A stretch of 64,000 nt of DNA, from the NCBI GenBank assembly GCA_022578965.1, contig MU400565.1, positions 62,001-126,000 on the forward strand, in the 5' to 3' direction. Below, piece by piece: positions 1-13,110 of the stretch. Numbering within the stretch: the first letter of the stretch is position 1; every line of letters starts with the position of its first letter. The stretch is from Xylaria sp. FL1777. Lineage: Eukaryota > Ascomycota > Sordariomycetes > Xylariales > Xylariaceae. Below the pieces are notes generated by a model, which saw only the letters and a list, made by a program, of their open reading frames with translations, made no database searches and had not been told where the DNA came from. A program made the translations under genes and the position numbers.

Positions 1-3000
1 ATTTTATTAAATAGTAATAAGTACTTATAAGCGTTCTTTTTTATATAAAAAGTTATTTTAAAGTTTTACGTTCTTAAAAGGTTTTTTTTTTTAAATTATA
101 TATTTTAGGTTATCTTTAGCTGCTTTTTTAATTTTTTTAACAAATTTTAGCAGCTAGTTTAATATAAAAAAGCTGCAAAGTTATTTAAAAGTAAGCAATA
201 TTAATACTACTATATTAAATATAGTTTTTTTGTTATATAAAAAATGCTTATTTTGCAAAACTAATTTAATAAGCTAGTTTTTTTTTTTTTTTTTTTAAAG
301 CAATATTAAAAAAAACGTAATATAATGTTTGCTTTTTTGTTAAGTTGCCTTAGCTTATAATTAATAATAAACTAATATATTGCTAGTTATTATATTTACT
401 TAGCTTGTTATTAATTTAGCACTTTAGTAGTTATAAAATATAACAAGTTTTAATAGTTTAAATAAATTTCGATTTAATATTTAGTGCTTTTAAGGTATTA
501 TTACTATTAATTAAGTAAATTTACTATAATAAGTAGTTTTTTATTATATATTTTGTAGTTTATTTTTGTAAGCATAAGCTTTTAAAAATAAAACGCTATA
601 AAGTATAATTTCCTATTATTATTTTTTTAAAATAGTACTGCACTAAAAGCAAAATTAAAAGTATTAGTTTTTATGTATACTACTTAAAATAAATTAAAAT
701 AAACTAAAATAAAAGCAGTAATAAATCTATATTTTAGTTTAAAGAAAGCTTTATTTATAACGTTTGTTTATTTTTATTGCTTTTGGTTTATTTTGTTAGC
801 ATTTATAAATAGTTTTATAATTAAAAAGAACTTTTAAATAAACTTCCGGTAAAAATTAGTAAAACTAACAAACTACTGCAATTTTTTTAAAGTGCTTAAA
901 AGTTTTTATTAAGTAATGTAGTTTATTTTATTTTGCGCTATAAAAATATTTTTTAAGCTTATAACATAGCTTAAAAATTTAACTTTTTATACTTGCTATT
1001 TACACTTTTATAGCATAATAGCTAAGTTATACTTAGTAAATTGTTATAATACTTTTTTAACTAGTTAGTTATATTTTTTTTAAGTATTAGTATATATAAA
1101 AAAATTATTAAAGTATACTAGTAATTTAGCATTAATAAAATTACAAAAAATATAGTTTATTATTAACTAAAAAGTTATAAAAGCATTAATTAGTTTTATT
1201 AGCATAACTATATATTTAAATAGTTTATATTTATAGCAAAAGGCTGTTTTTTATTTATGTTTTTTTTTAATTTTTATAAAATAAAATTCTAATTTAAAGT
1301 TTATTTTTAAAAACTATTTAGCTGTTTTAAAGCAAGCTTACAATTTTAAAATTAAAGAAATAAAGTATTAAATAAATATTATAACTGCATTAAGTCTTTA
1401 ATAGTTTATAACTAGTTTAAAAAAATTATTAAGGTTTTTTTTTTTTACGAACATAAAAAAAGCGCTATATAATAAAGTAAATTTTTTAATACGTTATGTT
1501 TTTAGTATGTTTTTTAACTATAATTTTAAAGTATTAAGCTTTTAATTACTTATAGTATAAAAAAGTCTTTAAAAAGCTGTTTTACTTTTAATTATATTAA
1601 TTATATAGTTTTATAGTTAGTAGTTTAATAGCTTTTATACTGCTGCTTTTGCTATAATTAATAAGAATTTCTTAAATTTTTTTAAAACTTAGTTTAGCGT
1701 ATTTTTTACTGCTTTATTTAATAAAGTTGCTATAATTCTGGCTATTTTTAAGTTAAGTAAAGCCTAATTTATATAGTATTTTTAGCAACGCTTAAAAAAA
1801 AAATAATTTTGTTTGCTTTTTTAAAAAAGCAAGCAAAAAAGTGTTATTTTAGCTACTACTAAAAAAGTAGCATATTATAATTACTATTAAGTTTACTAAA
1901 TTTAAAGCTAAAACAAATAAAGTAGTTTTTTTAGTAGCAAAAAATAATTTTTTTTATATAATATTTTTTTGCTTTTTATATATATAATGCATTAAATGTA
2001 ATCATAAGTTAAAACTATAACTACTTAATAAAAAGTAGCTTTTATTATTTTGCTTTACTAATTAATATTATTAAAACTATACTTTTTATGTTTAAAAATA
2101 TTTATATAAAATATTTCTAATTATTATATATAAAAGTTATAAAAATAATAAATTAATAACTTAATTAAAGCTTTTAATTTTTTTATTTAGTTAAATTATT
2201 TAGCTAATTTTTGCTATGCTTTAAATTATATATATAAGCAAAATTACTTTTTATAAGCTAATTATTTTTACGTAGTGCTTTATAAAAGCTTATTAAAAAT
2301 CTAAATTAAAGTTATTTAGCTTTATAAACTAAAATGCAAGCATATTTATTATAATTGCGTTAATTTTAGCTTTTTTAGTTATGCTTAAAGCAGGCTTTTT
2401 TTTAGTAGTTTTTTGTTTAGCAGCTAAAGTTTTTTTAAAAGCTAAAAATAGTTTTTTTTTAGCAACATTTTTTTTTTGCATAGCAAGCTAAAATATAATA
2501 GTTATTTTAATTGCACTACTAATAGTTAACTTTATTTTTTTTTTGTTAGTTAATTATAGCTTAGTTTATACTTTTAAAAGTTATAATAATATTAGCTTAC
2601 TTTTTATTTTTTAGGTTTAATATTACTTTAGTAAATTTATTAAATTTTTTACTATTGCTTAACTTGCTTTTTAAAAATAAATTTTAGCTTAAATAAAAGT
2701 AATTTTTTTTGCTATAATTAAGTTAGCTTAGTTTTAAAAGCTTTTTTTTTAAACTAGGCTTACTTTTTAAAAAAAGACTTAAGTATGCTAATATATTTTT
2801 ATAAGTTATGCTAGCTTTTTAAATAGCGTTTAAAAAATTATTATTGTTTTATAGTATTATTTTATATGCATAATATATTATTTTAGTTAATTCTTTTAAT
2901 AAGCGTTTTATAATAAAGGTTTAAAACATAAGTTTAAACTATTTTATAAAGTTATTAAAATTAAAAACTTTAGTAAAAAACTAAGCTATATTGCTTTTGT

Positions 3001-3220
3001 ATATTACTTTTATTAATTTATTTACTAATTAAAAAATAGCTAATAAGTTTTTAAAGCAAGCTTTTATAGCTACTTAATAAGCTATTTAATTATTAGTAAT
3101 ATTAACTTAATAAATTTGTTTTTAATATAATTAGTACTATAGCAAAGCTTTATTTATTAAAAAAAAACTAATTTAATTAATTTAGTGTTTATTTAAAAAA
3201 AAGCTTTTTATGTATGTTTT

Positions 3221-3432
3221 TTGATAGAAAAGTTGATGGGTAGTAAAACAGATGATGGATTTTCTAAGTTCTACACAATATTGGCTAATCTAGTATTTCT
3301 ATGGTGGGTGTGGGGCACGGGCCATACATGCCCTATCCTCACAGCCACAGTGTGTGGCTCAGCCCATGGGGCTAGTGCCACCCACAGACTCTCCTCTGGA
3401 GGTTACCAGTTCGACCCCCTACGCGGGCCTAT
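3221..3432 (+). repeat. Normal-GC island with tRNA-like A/B boxes (possible SINE or tRNA-derived relic)
   Basis: About 210 bp of roughly balanced composition sits abruptly inside AT-rich DNA. Near its right end the plus strand has an A-box-like TGGCTCAGCCC (about 3355-3365) and, some 50 bp on, a B-box-like AGTTCGACCCC (about 3409-3419), the layout of an internal RNA polymerase III promoter. A T-run (3436-3440) follows shortly after. I could not fold a complete tRNA: the acceptor stem does not pair. Known background: short repeats (below a few hundred bp) can escape RIP. A SINE or tRNA relic is inferred. The 74-codon open frame across it has no recognisable protein signal. Confidence 0.4.
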
Positions 3433-4957
3433 CATTTTTATATAGTTTTATACCTTTTGTTACTATAGTAAAAACTTAGCAAGGTTTTTGTTATTATAAG
3501 TTTATAGCTTATTTAATTAAACAAGATTAAAAGTAGTTATATTAAGCATAAAATTATTAATTGCTTTTAAAATAGCTTTTATAAAGCAATTATACGTTTT
3601 AGAAAATAATTTGTTGTTTAAATTGCTATTTTTTTTAGTTAGCTTTTATAAGCTTTTAAGCAGTTTTTTAAAAAAACTGCAAAGTAATTCTTTTGCAAAA
3701 AAGTTATTATTTTTATTAAAGTTATTAAAGTTTTTTTTTAAAGCAAACTTTATAATAAACCTAGGATTTTTATTAAAAGCTAGTTTTATAATAACTTTAA
3801 ATATAATATAAATAGCTATATATTAAGCTTTTAAAGCTTTAATAATAAAGCAAGCTTAAATAGCTTATAATGCTTTATTTATAATTTACTTTTAAAGCTT
3901 TTTTTCGAAAATTAATTGCTTTATAAAAGATTAGCTTATAAAGCTAGTAATAATACTTTGTAATTAAAGCTTTTTTATAATTAAATTTATGTTTAGCTAT
4001 TAATAATTATTTAGCTAGTTATAAAATTTAATAAAAATAGCTTATATATATACATAAAGCTTTTTTAATTAAAATAAATTAGCATAAAAACAGTTAAATA
4101 ATTAATTAATTTGTTTGTTTTTTATAGCTGTTTAGCTATTAATTATTTTTTAGTTTTTTTAGCAGGCTTATTTTTATTTAGCTATTTTTTTTTAAAGAAT
4201 ACTAAAAGTATAATAGTAATAATTAGCTATTTTTTTTAATTAAGTAATAATTTATTTTTTTGCTTAAGCATTAATAGCTAATTAAATAATAGTTTTTTAT
4301 ATTTTTTTAAAAAAAATAATACTTTTTTGGATTATTTTTTGCTAAAACTTTTTAATTTAGTTTTATATTGCTTTAGTTTAGGTTTAAAAAAGTTCTGCAA
4401 TAAAATTATATATAATTTAAATTGCTTTATATATTATAAACAGCTTATAACGTTATGCTTAGCTTATAAATTTTATATATTTTATAAAAGCTTATATATT
4501 ATTATAAGCAAGTTATATTTATTTATAGATTTTTGTTAGCTATTTAAATAAGTTTATAATTATAATGTTTAATATTATAAAGTTTTTATTATTTATATTA
4601 TTAAATATAAAAAAATTATAAAATATAAAAATATTATTAAAGTTTATTTTTTTTTTTTAAATAGTTAACTTAATTATGTTGTTTTATGTTTTTTTTTTAA
4701 CTTTTTTTGCTTTTTATGTAAAAAAGTTAATAAAATTAAATATTTGTTTAATAAAAAAAAAGTCTTTAAAAAAATTAAGCAACTATTTATTATATATAAG
4801 TTTTAAAATAGCTAAAAAATTATATAATTATGCAAAAAAGTATAGTTTATTAGGTTTTTTTGCAGTAAGCTTAAAATTATAATTAATGTTTTTTAGTTTT
4901 TTTTATAAAGTGCTAAGTTTGCTTTTTTTTTTGCTGCTTAATTTTTTTAAATCTTTT

Positions 4958-4962
4958 TTATT
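4958..4962. repeat. Target-site duplication, left copy
   Basis: TTATT immediately before the left LTR, identical to 12818-12822 after the right LTR. Five bp is the usual duplication length for many LTR retrotransposons. In such AT-rich DNA a chance match is possible. Confidence 0.55.
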
Positions 4963-5155
4963 TGTTATAACTAGGCTACTTAGGTACTTTAGCACATATT
5001 ACAAGTTATATATATATATAAAATATTTTTTTTATACTTATTTTATAGGAGTTTTCTTTCTTTTTTAAGCTTTAGTTTTATTAAATACTTACTATAAAAC
5101 TAAAGATATATTAATTATTGTACTTAACCTTTAATGCTTTATACCTTTTGTAATA
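4963..5155 (+). repeat. 5' LTR (193 bp)
   Basis: Left copy of the direct repeat pair. Starts TGTTATAACTAG and ends TGTAATA, where the right copy has TATAACA; both end differences are transitions. It contains an (AT)n stretch at about 5007-5020. Confidence 0.8.
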
Positions 5156-8100
5156 ATTTTAAAGCTTTTTAAAATAAAGTTACCTATAATACTTTGTTAT
5201 ACTATAAAATAGCTAAACATTAACTAATTATATAAGCTAGTGCTATTTTTAATAGCTTTTTTTTAAAACAAACTTTAATAATGAACTAAAAACAAACTTA
5301 GCACAAATTATTTCTAAAACTAGGCTTAAACAAACAATAATTACTTAGTGCTTTAAGTGCTAATATTTAACTGTTGTAAATATAAATTGCATAGCTTTTA
5401 GCTAAAATTAAAAAGCTAAAGCAGTAAGTTATGCAGCAAAAAAATAAAAGCAAACAAGTTGCTTTAAAATTAAAAATAGCTCGTACTACTTTTATTTTAT
5501 AATTAAGTAAACAAAAGAACTAAAAAATAATATTTTTAAAAAAACAAAAGAACTTTTTAAACCTTAAAAAACAATTTTGCAACTTAGGTTAAAAACAAAA
5601 ACATAAAAATCTTAGTAATAATAATAACTTTTTATTTTTTAGCTTTAATAAAAAGCATAATTAAAAAAAACTTAAACATTAATTACGTTAAAATTGCTTA
5701 TATTACTATTAGCGCTACTTATTTAAAAATGTTAATTTTAGCTAACTATTAAAGTTTAACTATAACTTTTTTAGCATAAAATTTACTTATTAATGCTAGC
5801 TAAAATAAGTAAAAAAACTTTAAACTATTTTTAAAAAAGCTAATTAGAAATTTTATTGCAATAAAAACAAGATTTTATATATATATAGCAATATAAACTA
5901 AAACTATAAAAATGCTTATTAATTAATATTATAAAAGTTATTAACCCTAAAAAAAAAACAATTTAAAACTAACTAAAAGGTATTTTTAAACTAAACTAAA
6001 ACTTTGCTTAAGCAGTTTACTTTTTTACAAGCTAACATAAGCATATAATTAAAACAAGCAAGTTAACAAGTTAACTAAAACTTAAAGCTATTTAATTAAT
6101 ATTTTGCTAGCATTAAACTTTAAAATATTTGTTAAAATAAAAGCAAAAAAGCTTTATTATATTACTAAAAACTAAGTGTACTACTTTAACAAAAGCTAAT
6201 AAACTACTATAACTTATTGCTAACTATACAAGCTAATATAATTAATACTATATAATAACGCTAAAAACTAATAACTAAAAAACAACGCTTAAACTGCAGT
6301 AAAAAAAAACTAAAGTTAAACGTTACTTAAATTACTAGTAAATTAACCTTAAATATTAAGCAAAACTAAACTAATAATTAATATATTAATACTAGCTACA
6401 AAAACAACAATACTAGTTTTAATAGTTAAAACTATTTTTGCAAAAGTAATAATTATAATAATAGCTATAATAATAATAACTAAAGATTTTATAAAAGCAA
6501 TAATAGCTATAAAAGCTAAAACTAATACTATAAAAGCAACAATAATAAAAATTATAGCTAGTACTAAAACTAAAAATACATAAACAACTAAAGTAATAAT
6601 AATAATACTTATATTTTAAAAAACTGTTATACTTTTAAAACTTTTTTAAATTAACCTTAAAATAACAATAAAAATAGTTTAAATTTAAACTTTTATAAAA
6701 ACTTTACTTGTTATAGCTATAAACAACTTAACTATATTACTTTTAATTACTTTTAGCTTAAAAGTAATAATAATAATAATAATAATAAAAATAATAAATT
6801 TAATAGCTATACTAGTTATAATAATAATACTATTTAAAAACAAACTATTTAAAAAATCTAAGTAAATAAAAACTAAAACATAAATAAAAAAAACTAAAAA
6901 TAGCAATTAAAGTTTTATATACTTTTTTTATAAAAGCTATAGTACTACAACTTAAAAAACAAGTAGTAAATTTAGCACTAATTATATTAGCTATAAATTT
7001 TAAGCTAAAATTATTATTTTATATATTTATTTTATGCTGTTTTTATACTTTTTGCACTATTTATTTTGTTAGCTTTATAAAACTATTTATTAAAACCTAT
7101 ATTAATTTTAATTTATATGCTAAATATAATTATATTAGTTTTATTTTTGCTTTTTATTATAAATTATAGCAAGCATTTTTTTATATATTTATATTATAGC
7201 ATGCTACTAAAAATAGATTTTTTACTTATAAAACTTATTAAATTATTTATAAATTAACTAATAGTTATAATATTATTTGCAGAATTAAGCATATATATAT
7301 AACTATTAACTATAACTATTGCTTTAAAAACAGCTTTTTTTTATTATTTTAAACTACTTTAAAAAATAAAAAAATTATATTAAATTTAAGCACTAATTAA
7401 TAGTTTTTTAAATTATGCTGCTTTTAAGTAAAAATATTTAGCTTAATTAAGTTTATAAAAGCTTGCTAAAACTAAGCTTATTATTATACTATTATTTAAC
7501 TATTTAAATTTATATAGCTTAAAAAGTTAAAAAAAAGCTTTAATTACTTTAATTTTATAGCAATTTTAAAAAAGTTTTATAACTTATTTAAGTTTTTTAA
7601 TACTAGCAAAACAAACATATTATTACAATTAAAGTAAAAAAACTTTGCTATTAAACTAGAAAAAAACGTAGTTATACTTTATTTTTTTATATATTTATTA
7701 GCTTAAAATAAGCTAAAAAAATTACAAAAATAGCTTAATAAAATATTAAAAGCAAAAAAAATTAAAAAGTTTACTAGCTTTACTAATGCTTTAATTCTTT
7801 TTATACTTAAAAAAAATAAAAGCTTATATTTATATATAAACTATAAAAAACTTAATTAAGTTATATATAAAAATTAATATACTTTATTACTTATTTTAAA
7901 GCTGCTTAATAAAATCTTAAAAGCTAAAATCTTTAGCAAAATTAACTTTAAAAACGTTTATTATTATTTATATATTTAAAAAAAAAATAAGTAAAAAACA
8001 GCGTTTTATATATGCTATAGCTACTATAAATTTCTAGTTATACTTATAAATTTATTAAATACTTTTATTACTTTTTAAAGTTATATATAAAAAGCATTTA

Positions 8101-11100
8101 ATAATATAATAAATATATTTTATATTATATATTTTAATAATATGCTTATTTTTTTTCTAAATAAAAATTTTTATATAAAATATATTTAAAACGTTATTAA
8201 AAGGCTATAAAAAGTAGAACTATATATTAAGCTATCTAAGTGCTAATTTTATTAAAAAAAAATCGAATTTTTAAGTTATATTATTTTTAGCTAAAAAATT
8301 AAAATAAACTTTTTACATATAAACATTATTTAGTAATAGCTTATATTAAATATTTATTAAGCGTTATAATAATTTTTAAAGTTTTATAACTTTTATTGCT
8401 GTTTTATAAACAAGTATTTTTATATTGTTGCGCTTTTGTTTAAGTATTTAAAAAAAAACGTAACAAAAATAAAAAAAAGTTAAATTTTTTTAAATAGTTT
8501 TAAAAGAAAAGCTTTTAAAAACCTTTAGAATACATTTAAGCAAGCTATTTTTTTTATATATTTTAACCTTAAAAAACAAATATTACTAAAAATTAATTTT
8601 TTTAAAGTAGCTTTTGCAAAAAATTTATTTTAGCAAAATAATTAAAGCATTTTTAAATTAGTTATGTTTTATTTTTAAAAGCTATTTAAAAAAAAAATAT
8701 AATATAGTACGCTTAACTAAAAAATACTTATAATAATAAATTGCTTTAAGCATTAGTAGCATTATTTATAAAAAAGCAATTTACTAGTTAAAATATTAAT
8801 TAATTATACTAACTTTTAAGCGTTTATAAAAACATTAAAGCTTAATAAAAAGCAAGCTTATTAATGTTTATTATTAGCTTTTTTTAACTTTATTATTAAA
8901 TATTAAGCAAGCAAAAAAAATAAAGCTAATTTTTTTTTATACTGTTTTAATTATATAGCTGTTTTGCTTAATAATATTAATATTTTTTTAATGTTAAAAA
9001 AAAAAGTTATAATAATATAACAAATTAAAATCCTTAATTTATATTTTAATGCTTAAGCTAAAGCTTTATACTTTAAAGCTATACTTACTAAAAAAGCTTT
9101 TTTTATTTAAATAGTTATATGTTTGCATATGCAAATAGCTGTAAGCTTAAAAAAATTAAAAAATCTAAAGGCTTTTAAAAAGCTAAAAAACCTTATCTAA
9201 AAAGTTCAAAAAAAAACCTTAAATGCTATATAATTATAAAACAATTAAAAGCAAAAAAGCTTACAAATTTTTAATAGTTAATAAAAAAATCTTTAGTTTA
9301 CTATAAAAACAAAATTTATATTTTTTTTAAAAAAGCTATATATTTTTAACTTATTAAGCTATATTATAATAATTCTTTAGTTAAACATTTTAGCTAAAGC
9401 TGCACTTTAAAACTACTATAATAAAAGTTTTACTAAAGTAACATAAAATTAAATATTAAAAAGTATATATAAAGCTATATAATTTGCTTTAAAACTAAAG
9501 CAAAATACTACTAAAAATATAGTAAACTTAATGCTTTATTAATACTTAATAAACTTATATAAAAGCTATTTATAAACTTTATTATAAGTTTACTAAAAAC
9601 TTTTTATAAAAAAAAACTAGTTAATACTATTTTTATTATTATAAATAAATTTACTAAGCTTATATATTTATTTTTAGTTAATATTATTATAACTTTAATT
9701 AAGCTAGCAGTTTTATTTTACTATAAAATTAAATGTATTTATAATAACTTAAAAAGCATTATTTTTAATAAAAGCTTTATTTTTATTAGCTAATTTTAGT
9801 TTAATTTATATTATTACTTAAAAATTAAGCAAAAGCTTTTAATAGCATTTTACTTTAAAACTAATAAACAAATAAAACAAATAAACTAAGTAATTAAAAG
9901 CTATTTTAAGTGCTTTATAAATAATAAATAAACTAATTAGCTTTAACTTTTACTTTAAGCCTTTTTTGCTATAAATTTTGCTATTAATTTTATAACTAAA
10001 CGATTATTTTTTAAAGCTTTATATAATTATATGCTAAAATTCTGTTTATTTATTAAAAACAATTTTATATTAAAAAAAATTTTAGCTATATAAAAACATT
10101 TTAACAAATTATAAACTATTAAAAACAAAATAACAAAGCAATAATAAATTATAACTAATAAATATATAAAATATTATAATAATAAGTATAAACTTATAAC
10201 TTTTAAAACTAAAAACTTAGTAGTACTATTAATAAAAAATATTAAATTTAAAAATAAAAAGTTAGCGCTTAAGTTTATTAAACCTTTTTAAATTCTTTTT
10301 ATAGTTAGTTTATAAGCATACTATATTAGTTTTTTAAAACAATACAGCTGCTTTTATTCTGTTTTTTTAATTTAATTATTTAAGCTTTAAAAAGCTAAAC
10401 ATAAGTATAGTTTACTTATATTAAACCTTAAAAATAAGTTAAAAAAATAAAAAGTTAAAAATATAGTAAATAAAATAACTTATAATAAAAAAAAATATTA
10501 TTTTATTAAATAAAAAAGCTAGCTAACTAAGTATAATTAATAAGTATTTATTATTAATATTATAGCTTTTAAAGCAATTAAAAACTTTAAAAAGCACTTA
10601 AGTTATAAAAAAAAAGCAAAGCTATTAAGCTAACAAAATAGTATTAATTTATTATTAATTTAGCTATAAACTAAAGCTTAAATATATTATATATACTAAC
10701 TAGTTATTTTTTCGTTTTTAATTACGTAATAAAAATTGCACTTATTGCTTTAAGTTTTAAAATACTTGCGCTTTATTAATAAGCTACACGTAAAAATACT
10801 ACAAACAAGTTATAATATCTTTATAAAAAAGCCTTAAAATACTAATTATTAAACTTTAAAACATTTTTATATTAAAAAAAGCTAACTAAATATTTTTATT
10901 TATGCTTATTAGCAATAGTTAATATAGCTTTATATATATCTTTTTTAAAAAAAATAAAAGCAGCTTTTTAAGCTATATATTTATAGTTTATAACTTGCAT
11001 TTTAAATATAGTTAAACAAGCATATTACTAGCATTAAAAATAGTTTTAATTTTATTAAAAAATCTTATAAAATTAATTTAAATAAAGCTATTTATAGCGC

Positions 11101-12329
11101 TTATATAAAAAAGCTTAATAGCTTAGCAAACTAAAAATTTACGCTTTGCTACTAAATGCTTATATTTAGTATAATATTTTTGCATTACTAATTATTAGCT
11201 AAACTTTATACAAAATAAAAACAAAATAACTTATTTTTATATTGCTAACTTTGCTAATTAATTAGAACTAAGCTTTATAAATTAATAAAAAACGCAAAAA
11301 TGCCTTTAGAAAGCAAAACTATATAGCTATAAAATTAATATAATAATTGTTTGAAGTTTTTTAAACAATAGCATAATTTTTATTTACAATAATTTTTTTA
11401 TAGTTATTTTTTTAAAAAACAAAAAAATAAACAAACTAGTTTAACAATTCTTAAATATATATTACATTAAAATATAACATAACAAACAGCTAACTTATTA
11501 ATAAAACTAATTTAAAATAAATATAAATTAACTTATAAGCTTGCATAAAATATAGCTATTTATATAGCTTATATAAGCTATTATTTCTAAGTTTTTAAAT
11601 TTGCAAACTATATTTAAAAGCAAGCTATTTTTTAGCTAAAATGCCTTTTTAAAACGCTTAAAACAAAGCTAACATACTAATAAACTACTTAAAACTATTG
11701 CTTTTTTAATAGTTTTATATTTTTTATTTTTAGCTTTAGTAGTTTGCTTGCAAAGTTTACAAATAAAAGTTATTATAAAAACAAGCTAACGTTTAGCTAG
11801 CATAAAAACCTTAATATTTATATTAAAATTAAACTTATTTTTTGCGTTATTTATATTAAAATTGCGCAAAATAGCATTTAAATCTTTATTTAAATTTATA
11901 AAGTTTAAATTATTTTTATTTTTATTTTTATTTTTTTTTTTAACCCATAAAAAGCTTAATAATATTTACATTTTTATTAAAATTAAAGCTATTTTAAAAA
12001 AAAAGCAAACCGCTAGAACTTTTATTTTTATTACTAAAATTATTAAACTTTTAGCAAAAAAGTTTGTTAAAGTTTTATTTTATAATAAAATCAAATTTAT
12101 TTCTAAATAAATTTAAGCATAAAGCAAATTGCAATAATTTTTTGCGTTTATATTTATAATTATAGCTTTAACTATAACTGCGTTTATATATACTACTTTT
12201 AATTACTGCAGGTTTAAGCAGCATAATCGTAATATAAATAATAATTAAAAGAAAAACAGAAGAAATATAAAATAAATATAAAAATAATAGTAATAAAATG
12301 TATAATTAAAACTAATTGTTTAGCAGTAG

Positions 12330-12331
12330 CT

Positions 12332-12362
<31 letters not shown>

Positions 12363-12366
12363 AAAA
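12330..12366 (+). repeat. Poly(A)-rich run
   Basis: Two long A-runs interrupted by a single G, inside the 3' part of the degraded retrotransposon. Low-complexity sequence; no function claimed. Confidence 0.6.
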
Positions 12367-12607
12367 CATATAGCAATAAAAGTATAAATGCAAAACTTGC
12401 TATAAATATAACATAAAACAAACATAACTTAACATATAAACATAAGTATAAATATATAAATACTTTAATTACTATATTACATAAGCATTTTATTTAATAC
12501 ATTATATTTATGCTTAATTATTTTATATTATTTTACTTTACTACTTATACTTAAAATTAATTACTTTAATTGATTTTATTTGTATACAAATTAAAAACAA
12601 CCTAATT

Positions 12608-12620
12608 AAAAAAAAAAAAA
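12608..12620 (+). other. Candidate polypurine tract
   Basis: An uninterrupted A-run lies a few bases upstream of the 3' LTR, where LTR retrotransposons keep the plus-strand priming tract. It sets the element's orientation as plus. A-runs are common in this block, so position is the main support. Confidence 0.5.
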
Positions 12621-12624
12621 TAGT

Positions 12625-12817
12625 TGTTATAACTAGGCTACTTAAGTATTTTAGCATATATTACAAGTTATATATATATATAAAATATTCTTTTTATACT
12701 TATTTTATAGAAGTTTCCTTTCTTTTTTAAGCTTTAGTTTTGTTAAATACTTACTATAAAACTAAAGATATATTAACTATTATACTTAACCTTTGATGCT
12801 TTATACTTCCTATAACA
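12625..12817 (+). repeat. 3' LTR (193 bp)
   Basis: Right copy of the direct repeat pair, with 15 transitions against the left copy. It keeps TGTTAT at its start and TATAACA at its end. Confidence 0.8.
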
Positions 12818-12822
12818 TTATT
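12818..12822. repeat. Target-site duplication, right copy
   Basis: TTATT directly after the 3' LTR, matching the 5 bp before the 5' LTR. Confidence 0.55.
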
Positions 12823-13110
12823 AAAGTTTTTCTTTTTTAAGTTTTTGTTTTAAAGCTAAATAGTAAAAATTTCTGCTAAAAGCTAAGCAAGTTTATTAAC
12901 TTAAGCTAATTATATAGCTAATAAATAAAAAAAAGTATATATATAGCTAAATATAAAAGTAAATATATAGCTTAAGTTTATTATAAATAAGTAATATTTT
13001 TAAAAAGTAAAAAATTATTTGTAATAAAAGCTTTAGTAAAAAGCTTAAAACTTAGTTATATTGCTATTTAACTAATAATTCTCTAAGAGTTTTAAAGCTA
13101 TAGTTTTTTT

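Larger units (their letters stand above)
4963..12817 (+). mobile_element. RIP-degraded LTR retrotransposon (7.86 kb, LTR-to-LTR)
   Basis: Two direct repeats of 193 bp (4963-5155 and 12625-12817) align without indels at an offset of 7,662 bp. They differ at 15 sites, all transitions. Each begins TGTTATAACTAG; the right copy ends TATAACA, so the termini form a short inverted repeat, as in LTRs. The 5 bp before the left copy (4958-4962) and after the right copy (12818-12822) are both TTATT, a plausible target-site duplication. A polypurine run of A's (12608-12620) lies just upstream of the right LTR, giving plus orientation. Internal gag-pol coding is destroyed and no motif survives, so superfamily (gypsy or copia) cannot be assigned. 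No primer-binding site is recognisable after the 5' LTR. The high AT content raises the chance of fortuitous short matches, but the full-length LTR alignment is solid. Confidence 0.8.
1..13110. other. AT-rich, RIP-like degenerate block
   Basis: The whole stretch is strongly AT-rich with stop codons in every frame. The longest open frames are below about 90 codons and encode only F/L/K/I/N-rich low-complexity peptides, so I call no genes. Remaining G and C sit mostly in AGC/GCT contexts. Strand composition switches: the plus strand is T-rich at about 3.6-5.1 kb and A-rich at about 5.3-6.9 kb, just after the 5' LTR described separately. This fits heavy C-to-T mutation of repeats by RIP (known in Pezizomycotina; inferred here). 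The right boundary with normal-composition DNA is sharp, at about 13.08-13.13 kb. The block may be subtelomeric, pericentromeric or an internal AT isochore; the window cannot tell. Outside the retrotransposon and the island at 3.2-3.4 kb I see no recognisable element. Confidence 0.9.

Noticed and set aside
3445..3470. Short match TTTATACCTTTTGT to the 5' LTR end, as a solo LTR remnant
   Set aside because: Only 14 bp in AT-rich DNA, with no upstream LTR continuation; chance is likely.
3611..12110. Open frames of 60-82 codons inside the AT-rich block (e.g. 3611-3811, 4327-4539, 6685-6906, 11862-12110)
   Set aside because: Products are F/L/K/I/N homopolymer-like, a direct result of T- or A-rich DNA; no domain, and composition is not gene-like.
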